In this document: positions 25,367 through 38,700 of the stretch, piece after piece | Numbering within the stretch: position 1 is the stretch's first letter | How the letters are laid out: each line of letters opens with the position of its first letter | Assembly: GCA_036897095.1 (NCBI GenBank) | Contig: JAYMSP010000050.1 | Location: 38,047 to 102,046, forward strand | DNA length: 64,000 bases | Direction of reading: 5' to 3' | DNA from: Plantago elongata | Lineage: Eukaryota > Streptophyta > Magnoliopsida > Lamiales > Plantaginaceae | Made by a program: the position numbers and the translations under genes | The notes under the pieces: model-generated | Told to the model about the DNA's origin: nothing | Seen by the model: the letters and a program-made list of their open reading frames with translations, nothing else | The model's database searches: none

Positions 25367-28300
25367 TTCAGTTTTACTTCTTTCGCTTATAATGTCTGTC
25401 AAACTCACGGTGTTGCAAAATGAAGAAGCGTTTTTTGCTGAGGCAACTTCATACCATTGTATGTGTCGATTCCGTGTTATTGGCAGGTCCTTGTATATCT
25501 TCTATCCATGTTCGTGCTGCTTAATCCATTCTATATCAACTTAAGGTGTATTATGTGTATGTGCTCGAGTCAGTTGCAAGAAATGTGTTGCTATATTCGA
25601 TCTGCAGATTTATATGGAACTTGTTCCTCTGAGATTGTTCACTTTCTGACTAGTCTGTAAATTAACTTGATTCTGATTTCCAAACACTTACCATTCTTTC
25701 ACGTCCCGATCTTTAGAAGCTTGGTGATCACCCATCCATTCTGTTCTTTTTTTTTTTTTGTTAAAACGTTTATTGTTATTTTTTTAATGGATTGAAGGAC
25801 TTATATGTGGTTTTGGCTGAATCTTTAAGCATGGTAGTGACAGCTTGAGTTTTAGAGAAGTTAGATATTTGTTCAGCTACTCAGCACATTCTCTATACAA
25901 TGTGCGAGTCTTCCATGTAACTCTATAGGCTGAGGAGCGGACCCAAAATTTGAAGCGTACGGGCATATGGAATTATTTCGGAGTCAGGGGAACTCTTAAA
26001 TTATCGAAACATTTAATGTGCATATTTATTTATTTTTAATTTTGGGGGTCGAATGCTCCAATACTCCATTTGGAGTAGTATAGTAAAATTCATGGATTTT
26101 CTTAATCTATAGAAAAATTCAGTTTTACAATATTAAACCGGCTAGTGGATTTTATATAAATACCTCCAAATAACAACAATCACAAACAAAAATTATAACA
26201 TTCAACTAACAAAATATTAGAGAGAGAAATATATACTTCTTCTCTCTTCCTCCCCAACTTTTCATTCTCCTATCCATCGGTGACATTCGTGGCGGTGTCT
26301 CCTCCGATGATGATATTTGGGAGAATCATCTCCATTGCATTTCCACGATTTCGCCGGATTCCGAATCAATTTCACCGGATTTCGGAACTAGTTTACCGGA
26401 TTTAATCAAATTCATCCAAGTTCAAGTGAATCTATCAATAGTTTTGTGGTTTTTATTATTTTCTCATTTGTTATATTGATTCATGTTGTTTTTTTTCGGC
26501 TTGCATCTCATTCGGAAGTGAAAATCGACCTCTTATTTTTCGTTTTTCGATAATTTTGCGATCTGGTTTTCCAGATCTAAAACTGGATCTGAAATTCGTA
26601 CATGTGAAAATTTGAATTATTTCGCGCAGCTGTTATATGGTGTTTTGTTATGGTTTTAAGAAGTATTGATATATTTTTAATAACTGTTGTTATTGGTTTA
26701 AAACTCGTCGTTGTACAGATTCATTTCGTTTTTTTCTCGTGAAAATCAACTAGAAGTTATATTTTACTTTTTATTTTTCGATTTTCAATGATTTTACGAC
26801 TTGTTGTTTCCAAATCTAAAATTCATACAGAATCAAATCATTTCATAATCATATTATTTGGTGTTTTGTTAAGGATTCAATTGGCTTTCATATGGTTTTA
26901 ATAGCTGGTGTTACAGTTTCAAGCATTGTTGTAATGTTTTTAGTTTGTATTAAATATTTATATCTATTATTGTTTTAACGAATCCGTTATATTTTTAAAA
27001 TTTGTAATTCTAGTTTGAAGAAACAATATTAGTATTTTTAGCCCATGATAAAATATTTAACTTATTTTTTATAAATACTTTGTTATAGTTTTATGAGGCA
27101 TTGTTATTGATTTAAGCATTAATATTACTATTTTTTAACTTATATTGCATGTTCCTCCTGTATTATTATTTTAAAAGTTATTATTATATATTTAAGATGC
27201 ATTATTATGGTTTAAAACTTCAATATTACTCACCAATTCAATAAAAAAAATTGTAAAACCTAATGTAATCCTTTTTATAAAACAAAACCTACTCACCAAT
27301 TCTTTCAAGAATTCTAATTGACTTCCTCTACCTAAATTGAGTTATTTTACAAATAACCTAGTGTGGTAGAACACGACTAAGGTTTTTGAAATAATTGGAA
27401 AAGAACGAATGAGTGTGTTTTGTTTTATAAAAGAGAATTATAGTATTTACTAGTTTTTATTTGTTTAATTTTATATTTATATTTTATATGATTTTTAAAA
27501 ATTTTTCTTTTATAATATTTGATTAAAAGTTTGTTATTCAAGTGACAATTTGATGAAGAATGTGTTACTTCATACAAATGCACATTAATTATGTCAAAGT
27601 TGACTGACGGAGTACTAAAATTGAACCTTTTTCAGTAAGGTATCAAAATTTGACAAAAGAAAAATATAAGGTACCAAAATTTAACAGTCACAAAATAAAG
27701 TATATGTGTTTTAGTAATGATTGGATTTTTTACGGTCAAAATTAACGGTTTCATTAAATTTAATTGACGGAGTACCTGAATTAGACAATTAAAAAATATA
27801 AAATAAAATCGAACAGTCACAAAATAAAATGTTTTTTCAATAAATATACAACTTAATGAATTTTTTGAATTTCTCTCTAACAACTTGTGTGACAATCGAG
27901 GATAAGCATGGTGCATTTGTCACGTAACTTTGAGATGCATGTTCCGATTACTGTACTCCTCTGTACTGGATAACCTGAAGTATTATTGTAGTATATATTT
28001 TTATATTATACACATGTATTTAAAATGATTTTAATAAAATCAGAAGACCAAATAATAAGAGATTAAAAGTCGTTTTCGCTTCCCGCTACCAGTATTCCAT
28101 ATTATTAAAATCATCCATGCTTATCCACAGCGGACATGTTTCAATAATTCAATCAATATTAATATTAAGGAAGAGCAGTTTGTGTGTATCCATCCGTACC
28201 CTAAGACTATTCAATTGTGTGATTATACGTCGTCGTGTATTTTTATTACAGTGGTGACGCGTCGTCGTTATATCATAATTTTTAAAAATTTTTACTGTTT

Positions 28301-29501
28301 ATTTACATATTAATCATATTATAAGAGTGCTTAAATGTTAAAATGAATAAATTGTATTTTTAAGTCGTTTTATAATTTATTAAGGTTTAAAATTAAAAAA
28401 AAAAAATTTTATTTTGCTAAAGAGATATTTAATATATTATAATAGTGTTTAGAAGTCGAAATTAATAAAATTATATTTTTAGAAGTTGTTTTATAATTTT
28501 AAGTTTAATTAGGAGTGGAAATGAGTTCGAGATGGAATGATCTAAAAATAATCAAGAGTGATATCTATTTGTAGAGTGATATCTATTTGTAGATTTCGAA
28601 GAGACGAACCCATTGATGATTTTTATTTATTTCTTAAAATTTTATTTTTCGAGTTATTCGCGTTTAAAATTGGACAAAACATAAAAATTAAAATAAATAA
28701 ATTGGTAAACGACGACCGCGCCGTGCCACGACGCGCCCAACTGCGCGTCGTGTGCCAATGACGCGTCCGACGACGTACCATTGTAGCCGGTCTAAAAACA
28801 AATTCTCAAAATAGTTTAGGATGATTAACATGAATTCGAGTATTGTACCTCCGAGTGGCTAGAGTTGAAAATAGTCCTAACCTAGAGAACCGAACCTGAA
28901 ATGTTCCGGTTCGACCGGATAAAATATGTAATTTAGTGGGGTTGTCGTACAATTAGAATAAAAAGAGATGAAACTTCGTATACATCAAGACCAAAAATTA
29001 TGAAGAGAGAAGAATTTTGAAGCACTTGACATGGAGGAATAAATGAGTCAGTTTCACGAACAATTGGAGAAGGTTGAATTGGTGTAGAAAAGATTCATAA
29101 TTAAATAAACAGTGACAAATTTCATCTGTAATATTGACATCAAAAGTATGAATGAGAATTATTTTATAGATAAATTAGCTAAAATCGTATTGAAGTGTGA
29201 TAATCGAAGGAATTAGATCGGATAGCTCGAATATATATTCAGACCAAACCGGACTGAATCGAACCCGGTCGAAATTGATCATCCCTTTCAAAATGTGACA
29301 ATGACAAACAGTCAGTATGCTAAGGAACCTCCCCCAACTAACACCCGCGAAATCCATGACAGCTTGTAATTCCAATTCCAATTCATCCAAATTAACTCCA
29401 ACCAACACTTCCTTCTTCTTCCTCAGTCTCATTCACTAGACACTAGAAAATTCACATTTCGCCTACTCTATCAATTTCGATAACAAATCACACCAGCAAA
29501 C
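25367..29501. other. Intergenic, AT-rich, no gene seen
   Basis: About 4 kb with no supported gene. 26230-26420 is CT-rich and less AT-rich, UTR-like, with no ORF. 27600-27780 contains a direct repeat of TGACGGAGTAC. 28300-28505 holds two diverged copies of an AT-rich unit about 118 bp apart. 28700-28790 is a GC-rich island with CGTCG/GACGCG motifs, possibly an old retroelement piece. No LTR, target duplication or RT motif could be seen. Confidence 0.5.
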
Positions 29502-29735
29502 ATGAAGATGGCGTATTGCTTAGTGTGTCGCGACAAGTACAACCAGGAGGATCGTTGCCCTCTCCTCCTCCAATGTGGCCACAGTTTCTGCCGTATCTGC
29601 CTCACTCACATGCTCGACCAATCGCCTTCCTCCTCCGTCTCCTGTCCCCGTTGCCGCCAGGTCTGTATCGTCGGTAACGCCGTCTCCGCCCTCCGTAAAA
29701 ATTACGCCATTCTGCTGCTTCTTCAGAGTCGAGAG

Positions 29736-29767
<32 letters not shown>

Positions 29768-32700
29768 TGATGACGAAGAAGACGAGGAGGAGGATGAGGA
29801 TTATGAGTTTAGTAGTTATGGTGGTGGTAATAGAGGTAGAGGAGCTAGTAATGTGAATGATGCTGATTGTAACGGTGGACTGGGGTTTAGTTGGGGGAAA
29901 AGAGTCGGTGAGGGTTTTAGAATTAGTAGGACTAGGAGTAGGACTAATAGTAGGGAGAAAGTTAAGTGTGGTTGTGTTTATGTTAATAATAGGAGGAGGA
30001 GAGTTGATGAGGGGTTTGGGAGTGAGAGGATTGATTTAAGGGTGCATAAGGAGGTTAAGATGGTGGAGAGGGTTGGGGAAGGGAAGAAGAGTTGGTTTGG
30101 TGGAGTTGAGGTGTGGGCGGGGTTGGCAGTGGGGAGGAAGTGTAAGCATAAGGTGGTGGTGAAGAGGTTTGTGGTTAGGGAGGAGATGGATGTAGTTGGG
30201 ATAGAGGGGAGGTTGGAGGAGCTGTGTAGGAAGTCGAAGTGGTGTCGGAATGTTTGTACTTTCCATGGGGTGAAGAGGATGGATGATGGTAGTGTTGGTT
30301 TGGTGATGGATAGGTGTTGTGGATCTGTTAAGACTGTGATGGAGCGGAGTGGAGGACGGCCCACACTTGAACAAATACTCAGGTAAGATGTGTTTTGTTT
30401 AGCCATTCTGGTTTTGGCCGTGTAAATGGATAGGTGTGTTGTAGTTATATTTTCTGATGCTTTGCTGGTAGTATTGGTGATTGAATATGATATTGGGTAG
30501 ATTATATATTTGGACACTCAACATTGGTTTGCTCTTCAAATTATCTGCCATCCTGATAATATTTATATATCCGCCACTATATTGCAAACCATATTGGTCA
30601 CATGACGTGATGACAGTGCTCGAATCATATTGGCCGTGTGTGGTGGATTCGGGATGGCTAACAAAAGGAAAATATATTTAACAAGAAAATTGGAATTTAA
30701 TCACTCATGTTTTCTCTGTCTGTGTGTTCATCTTATTTTATTATCTATCTCATTGCAAAATCATATATACTTCAAGTGGCTGAAGACTTTGTTTTGGTCT
30801 ATTACTGCCTTGAATATAGATATGGCGCAGATATTGCCCGTGGAGTTGCAGAGCTTCATGCTGCTGGTGTTGTTTGTATGAGTATTAAGCCAACTAATAT
30901 TCTCTTGGACGAAAAAGGTCATGCCATGGTTTCTGATTATGGACTTCCAGCAATTTTAAGAAATCCTGATTGTCAGAAAGATAGGAAAGAGTGTGAATCC
31001 TATGATATGAATCCTTGCATGGATTGCATGATGCTGGGCATAAATTATATGGCCCCAGAGGCATGGGAACCAGGGAAAAGGCCCCTGAATCTTCTCCGGG
31101 ATGATGCCGGTGTTATATGTCCTGAATCTGATTCCTGGAGCTTCGGTTGTACCCTGATAGAAATGTGCACTGGATGTATCCCGTATGTGAAATTGTTTCA
31201 GTAACTTTCTGCAGTTCTTCTCTTTCCCTAGCCTCTCTTTAGTAAAAATGAAAACAAAACTAAACCAATAGTGTTCATTTTCTTCAGATGGAAGGGCTTA
31301 AATGCTGAAGAAATATATCAATCTCTTGTCATAGCCAAGCGACAACCTCCACAATATACGAGTTTCATGGATGCTGGAATACCTGCAGAATTGTGGAAAA
31401 TGATTGGTGATTGCCTCCAGTTCAAGGCATGCAAAAGACCATCTTTTCAATCAATGTTGACATTGTTTCTTAAACACTTGCAAGAACTCCTCATGAGCCC
31501 ACCAGCAAGCCCTGTCCTGTAAGTCGTGGACTTTATTATTAATGCCGAATGACATGTAGCTTTTAAATGCACCTTTAATAGCTTCTATAGGGACTGAGGA
31601 GGTGTTTCTTCAATTTCTGCTGATTATGCTTTTTAGAATACCCCAAGCAGTAGCTACAAGTTTTATATGCAAACTCTACAAAATGGATCAGAAGCCAGTA
31701 AATGTCTTAAGCAGGTCCAAAAGAGTTTCCCACTAATATCCTCTCAAGTGCTTGTATCCTTTTATTTTAAACTGGAATTTGCAGGCTCATCTTGTCCTTT
31801 TAGGAATCTAAGCTCTATTACTCGATCAAATTATCTTGGATGTCTTTTGTACTGTCATATTATGATATTACACATTATCATGTTTAATATTTGATTAATT
31901 GATATACCCTGTATTCTTGGTTGACTTCCATACTGAGTTCCATACATTTTTGTTTTCTATCCTGACAGCACTGATTTACCTGGAAACCATGGTATGAATG
32001 GTAAGGATCCCTCCCCATTGGCTGAGCTGGAGGTTCAGCAACCACACCCGGACCATTTGCATCAACTTGTCTATGAAGACAATATCTCTGGTGTTCGGTT
32101 AGCCCAGTTGTCTTTAGATACTTCTACTCTGGTCACATGCACATTTCTTTTTAAAGATTTGTATTTCTCTCTCTCTTTTTTTTTACTTTGTTTTAAACAG
32201 AGAGTTGCTCGCGAAGACTGGTTCAGAATTTGGCTTGAGCTTTCTACGCTCTCTTCTCGAAGCACCAAATGATGAAGGCCAAACTGTTCTCCATCTAGCT
32301 TGTAGATGGGCCAATGCTGAAGTTGTGGAGGCTATTCTGGAGTACAAAGAGGAAGCAAATTCTGATGTCCTTGACAAAGATGGTGATCCTCCTCTTGTTT
32401 TTGCTTTGGCAGCCAGGTCACCTGAATGTGTCCGCTCACTCATTAAGGGCAATGCTAATGTGAATTCCAGGCTTAGGGAAGGCCTTGGTCCATCAATAGC
32501 TCACGTCTGTGCCTACCATGGGCAACCAGATTGCATGCGGGTGTGTCTCTTCACTTAAGTTTCTTGGGTGGACAAAAATATTGAAAATGTATGGTAATGT
32601 AAATCATGATATACATAATACCCATTTCCTTGAAACAGGGCTGTTTTCTGATTTACTTGAGAGTTACTATGCCCGTCCTTTAAATTGTATATTTACTTTT

Positions 32701-35700
32701 GGATTGGTTTTTAGGAGGGCTTGTACGATTTTTATAAGTTTTAGTGGTACGATCCACTAATAAAGATATGAGGTAAAGTATGCTAAACATATAGAAGTAT
32801 AAAATTCAAAGGGACGGAAGAAAATTAAAAAGAATATATAATCCAACAGGACATAGGGTGTATAATTTATTATTATCTCTAATTTATTAATTTATTATCT
32901 ATCTTCAAGTGGCAATAGGAGTTACTGTTGGCGGGTGCTGATCCAAATGCAGTTGATGATGAAGGTGAATCTGTTCTTCATACAGCTGTTGCGAAGAAAT
33001 ATACAGATTGTGCTGTTGTCATATTGGAAAATGGAGGGTGTAAATCTATGGGTATCCCTAACTCCAAAGATCTTACGTAAGTATGAATGCTTCTTTTGGT
33101 AACATAAAAGGTATACTTTAGTCAATCTATGTCATGCCAGCAGGAAAAAAATGTTCGTTTTATAAAGGATAAATTACGTTTTAGTTCAACTTTCAAAAAC
33201 TTTTGCAAATTAGTGATAAATGGAAATTTCCTTACAAATTAATACTTTACTTCTTACAAGTTGGTAGAATCACTGTAATCTGTAACTGTATATGCAAAAA
33301 TGAGTTATTGGCCTGTTTTATAGGTGATTGATGTAATTTAATATGTATTGTTACTCGATGATGTTATAGGAGCCATTCTATTTCCCACCTTGGCCGTGAA
33401 AAGTAGCTGATGGACAATTAGGCGTGGTCCAAAATGAGCAAGGAGCCCGGTTGATTTGGGAGAGTGTTTAGTTTATGAGCCTAGTGATTAAGGACCTGAT
33501 AGCAGCTGTGAAATATCGAAGACTTTTTACGCCGAAAAGTTTAGGATTAGATTCACATTTTGTGAATAGTAGATCTGGAATTTTTGTATTGGTTATGATT
33601 TTTGGCAGAAAATGCACTTACTATATGTGAATCCTGATAAACTTATGTCAATGTAATAGAAAACAAATTTGCAATATAGAGTAGTAGAAGTTCAATACTA
33701 GCTACTTGGCTAGATATTGGATGGGGCTTAGAAGTCTAGACAGACAACAATTCTTTTCAAGTTCCTGACTGATGCTGTTTGCAAAGTGGTTAAACTCTTC
33801 CTTTAGGGGTTCCGTCTGGGCGTGTCAGGGGAAAATCGAGATATTTCTGTCCGACGTGTGTGTGAATATATCTGTCTATTTTTCTCTAAAGGCATCTGAT
33901 ATATGTTTCATTTTTCTGGGGACTTTAAACAATGCATCTAAGTTTATTCATTCTCAGGCCCTTGCACTTGTGTATACTGACATGGAATGTAGCCGTTGTC
34001 AAAAGATGGGTCGAACTTGCATCACCCGAAGAAGTTGCTGAGGCTATAGATGTACCAAGTAATCATGGGACTGCTTTATGTATGGCGGCTGCCTTGAAGA
34101 AAAATCATGAACAGGGTAGAAATTTGGTCATGAGTCTCATGATTCATTTCTTGATCAAGATACTTCTTTATATTATTTACTTGTTTTCCCGTTTTCTGAT
34201 CCTGTTCTGGTATTCTTTTGTAAATTATGTGACAATTTAGAGGGTAGAGAACTTGTAAGAATACTGCTGGGTGCCGGAGCAGACGCAACAGCTCAAGATA
34301 CAAAACATAAGCAAACTGCTTTGCATACTGCTGCTATGGCTAAAGATGCTGAGTTAGTCAGGGTAGGATAAGTGATGACATGAACATTCCTATTTTTAAA
34401 ATTTATGAGTTGTTCCGTTACTCAAATATTTTAATACATGTACAATTTACTTGGAAATGTTCCCTTTTATTTTGTAGATCATACTTGAAGCTGGCGTTGA
34501 TGTAAACATCATGAATGTGAAGAACTCTATACCTCTTCATGTGGCATTGGCTGTGGGTGCTAAGTCTTGTACTGAATTGCTTTTATCAGCCGGGGCAAAT
34601 TGCAACATGCAGGTTTGTTGTTCGTATATATATTTCTTTTGTGAGGAATGTTTGGTTAAGAGCTAATATATTGAAGTTGGTGCCAATATTCGTATATATG
34701 GAGAAGTACATGAATTAAGTTTTATGGTCTGAATATGATGTCTGTTTGCAGAGCATCTAAACTTGCTGATAATTCTCTGTAGAATAACGGTGCTTTTTCT
34801 CGTCTTAAAATTACATCCTGTTTTTTGAATGTCCTACCAACTTGAGTTTCCTAATTTATTCCACCAAAATGGTTGCACATGCTTGTGTCACTAGATTTTG
34901 CTTGAGTTGTCTAACAGGGTTAGGTAAAATTAGATTAGTTCATGCTTCTACTTGATTATTAGATTTAGTGAATGTAAATAACTTTTTTTTTGAAACGGTA
35001 AAGTAGTGACTCGAACCCCCGACCTATTGGTTGGAGTTGAAGCGCCTTACCAACTGAGTTGCGCTTCGTTGTCTAGTGAATGTAAATAACATTTAAGAAT
35101 TCCATTCTCCTGCATTAATCTGGATATGTGTTTTTTCCCATCTATTTTCAGGATAATGTTGGTGATAATGCTTTTCACATAGCTGCTGATACAGCAAAGA
35201 TGATACGTGAAAATTTGGAGCTACTTGTTTTTATGCTTACATATCGGGATGCTGCAGTTAATGTTAGAAATCAAAGGCTAGTGTTTAAGAGAGGAATTTA
35301 TATTTTCTCAAATTATGCTACATATACCAATTACTATGTTTTGTTATGTGCATGCTCTATGTTTAATATTTTTAATACACTCCGGACTAATCATGGTTTT
35401 TGAAAAATGCATTACAGTGGAAAGACTTTTGCGGACCTCTTAGAGGCTCTTCCACGCCAATGGATTCCCGAAGATCTGATCGATGCGTTGGAGGATAAAG
35501 GAGTGCAATTGAGTCCTACAATGTGAGTATGTAGCTATATTGTCAATTTTCTGTTTTTAACGATTCTCTCTTAATTTGGTTTGCTTCATATCTTGGATGG
35601 CTAGTTATTGCCTAAGGAATTTTAATGGATTGTCTTTGTGCAGTTATCAATTTGAGGACTGGGTTAAATGCAGAAGAAGAATTGTTGAACCAGCTTATGG

Positions 35701-38700
35701 ATGGCAAGGTGCGACACATAAGAGTGTTGGTTTTGTGCTAAGTGTCCTAAACAATGACAATGTTATAGTATCATTTTGTTCTGGAGAAGGCCAAGTAGAA
35801 GCACGATTACTGGTAAATGAACTCATAAAAGTCCTTCCACTGGATCCAGGGCAGCGTGTTAAACTAAAGTCTGATGTCAAAGAGCCGAGGTATTAGTTAT
35901 GTGTTTTGAAAATAGAAGTTTTGAGTATGATTGTAATTTGTGAAATCCTCAAGTCACAAGATTCTTGATAAAAAGTTTGAACACTTTTTGCTGAATTGAT
36001 GGGTTTGTGGAACTCGTCTCTTGTGCTCCTTTATACATTGTGCTTCTGTGCCTTGTATCGTTATTTTCTTATGTCTTATCCTTCTCTATTTCCTCTTCCT
36101 TTGTTCAAGAGGTGCTGCCCCACAGATTTGTTTGATTTCAATGGATGTTTTTAATAAACATCAAAAGAGCATGTGGATTTGTTTTTCTCAAGTTGTTTTG
36201 TTACACTTGCATTTGGAACATGTGGTAGAAAATTTTGACAAAGTACCCAGAGAGCAAGTCAAATATGTGGTCACTAAAAGGAATTTCACTATTCTTGTGG
36301 AAACTTGGTGATGACAAATATCATATTTCCGTACTTATGTTTTTCTTTCTATTCAAAATTGCCAGAATTATATCTTACTAGTACTCTACTTTTTTTTTTT
36401 TGAGATAGTCTTGGGAAAGAGAGGAGAGGTTTTTCCATTAGATATGGAAATTCCACTTAAAACCCACATACAACGTAAAAATCAACAAAATCATCAGACC
36501 CTTAATAAAAACCCACGGACAGAATAAAAATCCACGTACCCTAATTAAAAAAACCGCTCTCTCCCTAGACTTTGTATTTTATTTTATTTTGAAATGGCAA
36601 AGGTGACTCGAACCCCGACCTTTTAGGTTGAAGGGGAAGCGTCTTACCAACTGAGCTGCACTTCGTTGTCCTTACTAGTACTCTACTAATAACCTGCTTT
36701 ATACACTTGCAGATTTGGCTGGCTTGGTCAGTCGCATGATAGCATTGGAAAAGTTCTGTGTGCTAATGAAGATGGGACATTGCACGTTGCTTTTCCTGGA
36801 GCATCTAGAGGTTGGAAAGCTGACCCTTCAGAGATAGAAAGAATTGAAGAATTCAAGATTGGTGACTGGGTACGTGTGCGCCCTACACTCAGTACAGCTA
36901 AGCATGGATTTGGTGATGTAACTCCAGGAAGTGTTGGCGTGGTGTTCTTCATCAGACCTGATTATAGTCTATTATTGAAGTTTAGCTATCTTAATGATCC
37001 ATGGCTTTGTGAACCTGAAGAAGTTGAACATGTTGAGCCTTTCCGGGTAAGACATTTAATTTGCATCATTAGTTAAAATGATAAATTTTTGCATAAATAC
37101 CCTTCATGTAGGCAGCTTTTATCAGCTGCAACACGTGTGTTTTCTAGAGTACATGTATCTCCTGCCTCACTGGCCTTGATTTTGAGTATTGCTCCAAGTC
37201 ACACCAAAATCACACTTACTGTTATATTTGAAAACCTAGTGATTTTTGTTTTTGTTAGGCCTACAAGCAGAAGTTAGAGCTGAATATCTCCAGTTAAATT
37301 GATTTTTTTTTCTTGCTGCCTGAGCCTTTCCTAACTTATTATACCGTGGCCTCTTAAGATTGGTGACCGTGTTTGTGTAAAGCGTTCGGTGTCCGAGCCT
37401 AGGCATACTTGGGGTGGTGAAACACATCACAGTGTCGGAAAACTTAGTGTGATTGAAGATCATAGTCTATTGATAATTGATATTCTCAATAGGCCCAGGC
37501 CATGGCACTGTGATCCCTCTGATATGGAGAAGTTAGAAAACTTTGAGGTACAGATTGTAAACCCCAGCCATACTGTAAGATTTCAATGCACTTCTGGATT
37601 GTCGTTCTAATTTATATATTTTTGCAGGTTGGGGATTGGGTTAGAGTAAAAGCTTCTGTTCCTTCACCAAAATATGGGTGGGAAGACATAACAAGGAACA
37701 ACACTGGCATCATTCATAGTTTGGAGGAGGATGGTGATTTGGGAGTTGCATTTTGTTTCAGGAGCAAGCTTTTTCGTTGCTCAATGACAGACATGGAGAA
37801 GGTACCACCTTTTGAGTTGGGACAAAAGATCCGTGTGATGCCATCTGTGATTCAGCCTCGTTTTGGATGGTCAAATGAAACACCAGCTACTGTTGGAAGA
37901 ATTGCAAGGATGGATATGGATGGTGCTTTACATGTAAGTGTAATGTTCTATATATCTTTGGTCAAGGTCTATATGATTTTGATAGCATGTTCACATGCCT
38001 GAAGTTTCACGGGGTACTTAAGAGTTATAGAGGTTGTCCTTGTGTAATTGTTCCCTAATTAGTTTGCTTTTTTCCCGTATATACCAGCCCGTTGCCGTTG
38101 CAAATTAAAATAGCGGTAGAGTTATCCTCAGGAGAAAGAAGCCTTTCAAACTTCTTTCTTCAGCATTGGTCTTGGATTTGCATTTTTTCCTGGGATGTGA
38201 GTCTGTGACTGATGGTCGGGCTCTTTTCCCTGTATGCATGCATCAAACATTCTCCCTTCTGATTATTTTCAAATAATAATTGATAGGTCAAAGTTAATGG
38301 AAGACATAGTTTATGGAAAATTGCCCCTCATGATTCCGAGAGGCTTACAAATTTTGAAGTGGGTGATTGGGTCTGTTCAAAACCAAAGTTGGGCAACCGA
38401 CCGAGTTATGATTGGGATGGTATGGATAAAGAAAGCATAGCTGTTGTGCATTCTGTACGTGAGAGTGGTTATCTGGAAGTAGTTTCTTGTTCTTGTGAAG
38501 GAAGAGGGAATGTTCATCATAGTGATGCTGAAAAAGTTTCTGCACTTAGAGTTGGTCAACATATAAAGTTTCGAACTGAACTAGGGGAGCCAAGATGGGG
38601 ATGGAGAGGCGCCCAACCCGATTCTCGTGGGATTGTTACGAATGTAAACGCCAATGGAGCCGTAAAAGTTGCATTTTGCGGGTTGCAAGGGTTGCTGAGA

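Noticed and set aside
29175-29432. 85-codon minus-strand frame just upstream of KEG
   Set aside because: No domain, no supporting signals, and it overlaps the KEG leader and promoter.
29978-30517. 179-codon minus-strand open frame opposite KEG exon 1
   Set aside because: It is the antisense shadow of a purine-rich coding exon (Ser/Thr/Pro-rich antisense) and runs past the splice site.
31637-31712. Extra KEG exon within intron 3
   Set aside because: The exon 3 to exon 4 join (31518 to 31969) already restores a family-like reading, and the candidate segment shows no KEG similarity.
34983-35073. Functional tRNA gene
   Set aside because: A and B boxes are present, but the acceptor stem does not pair, an A-tail follows directly, and target duplications flank it, so it is a SINE.
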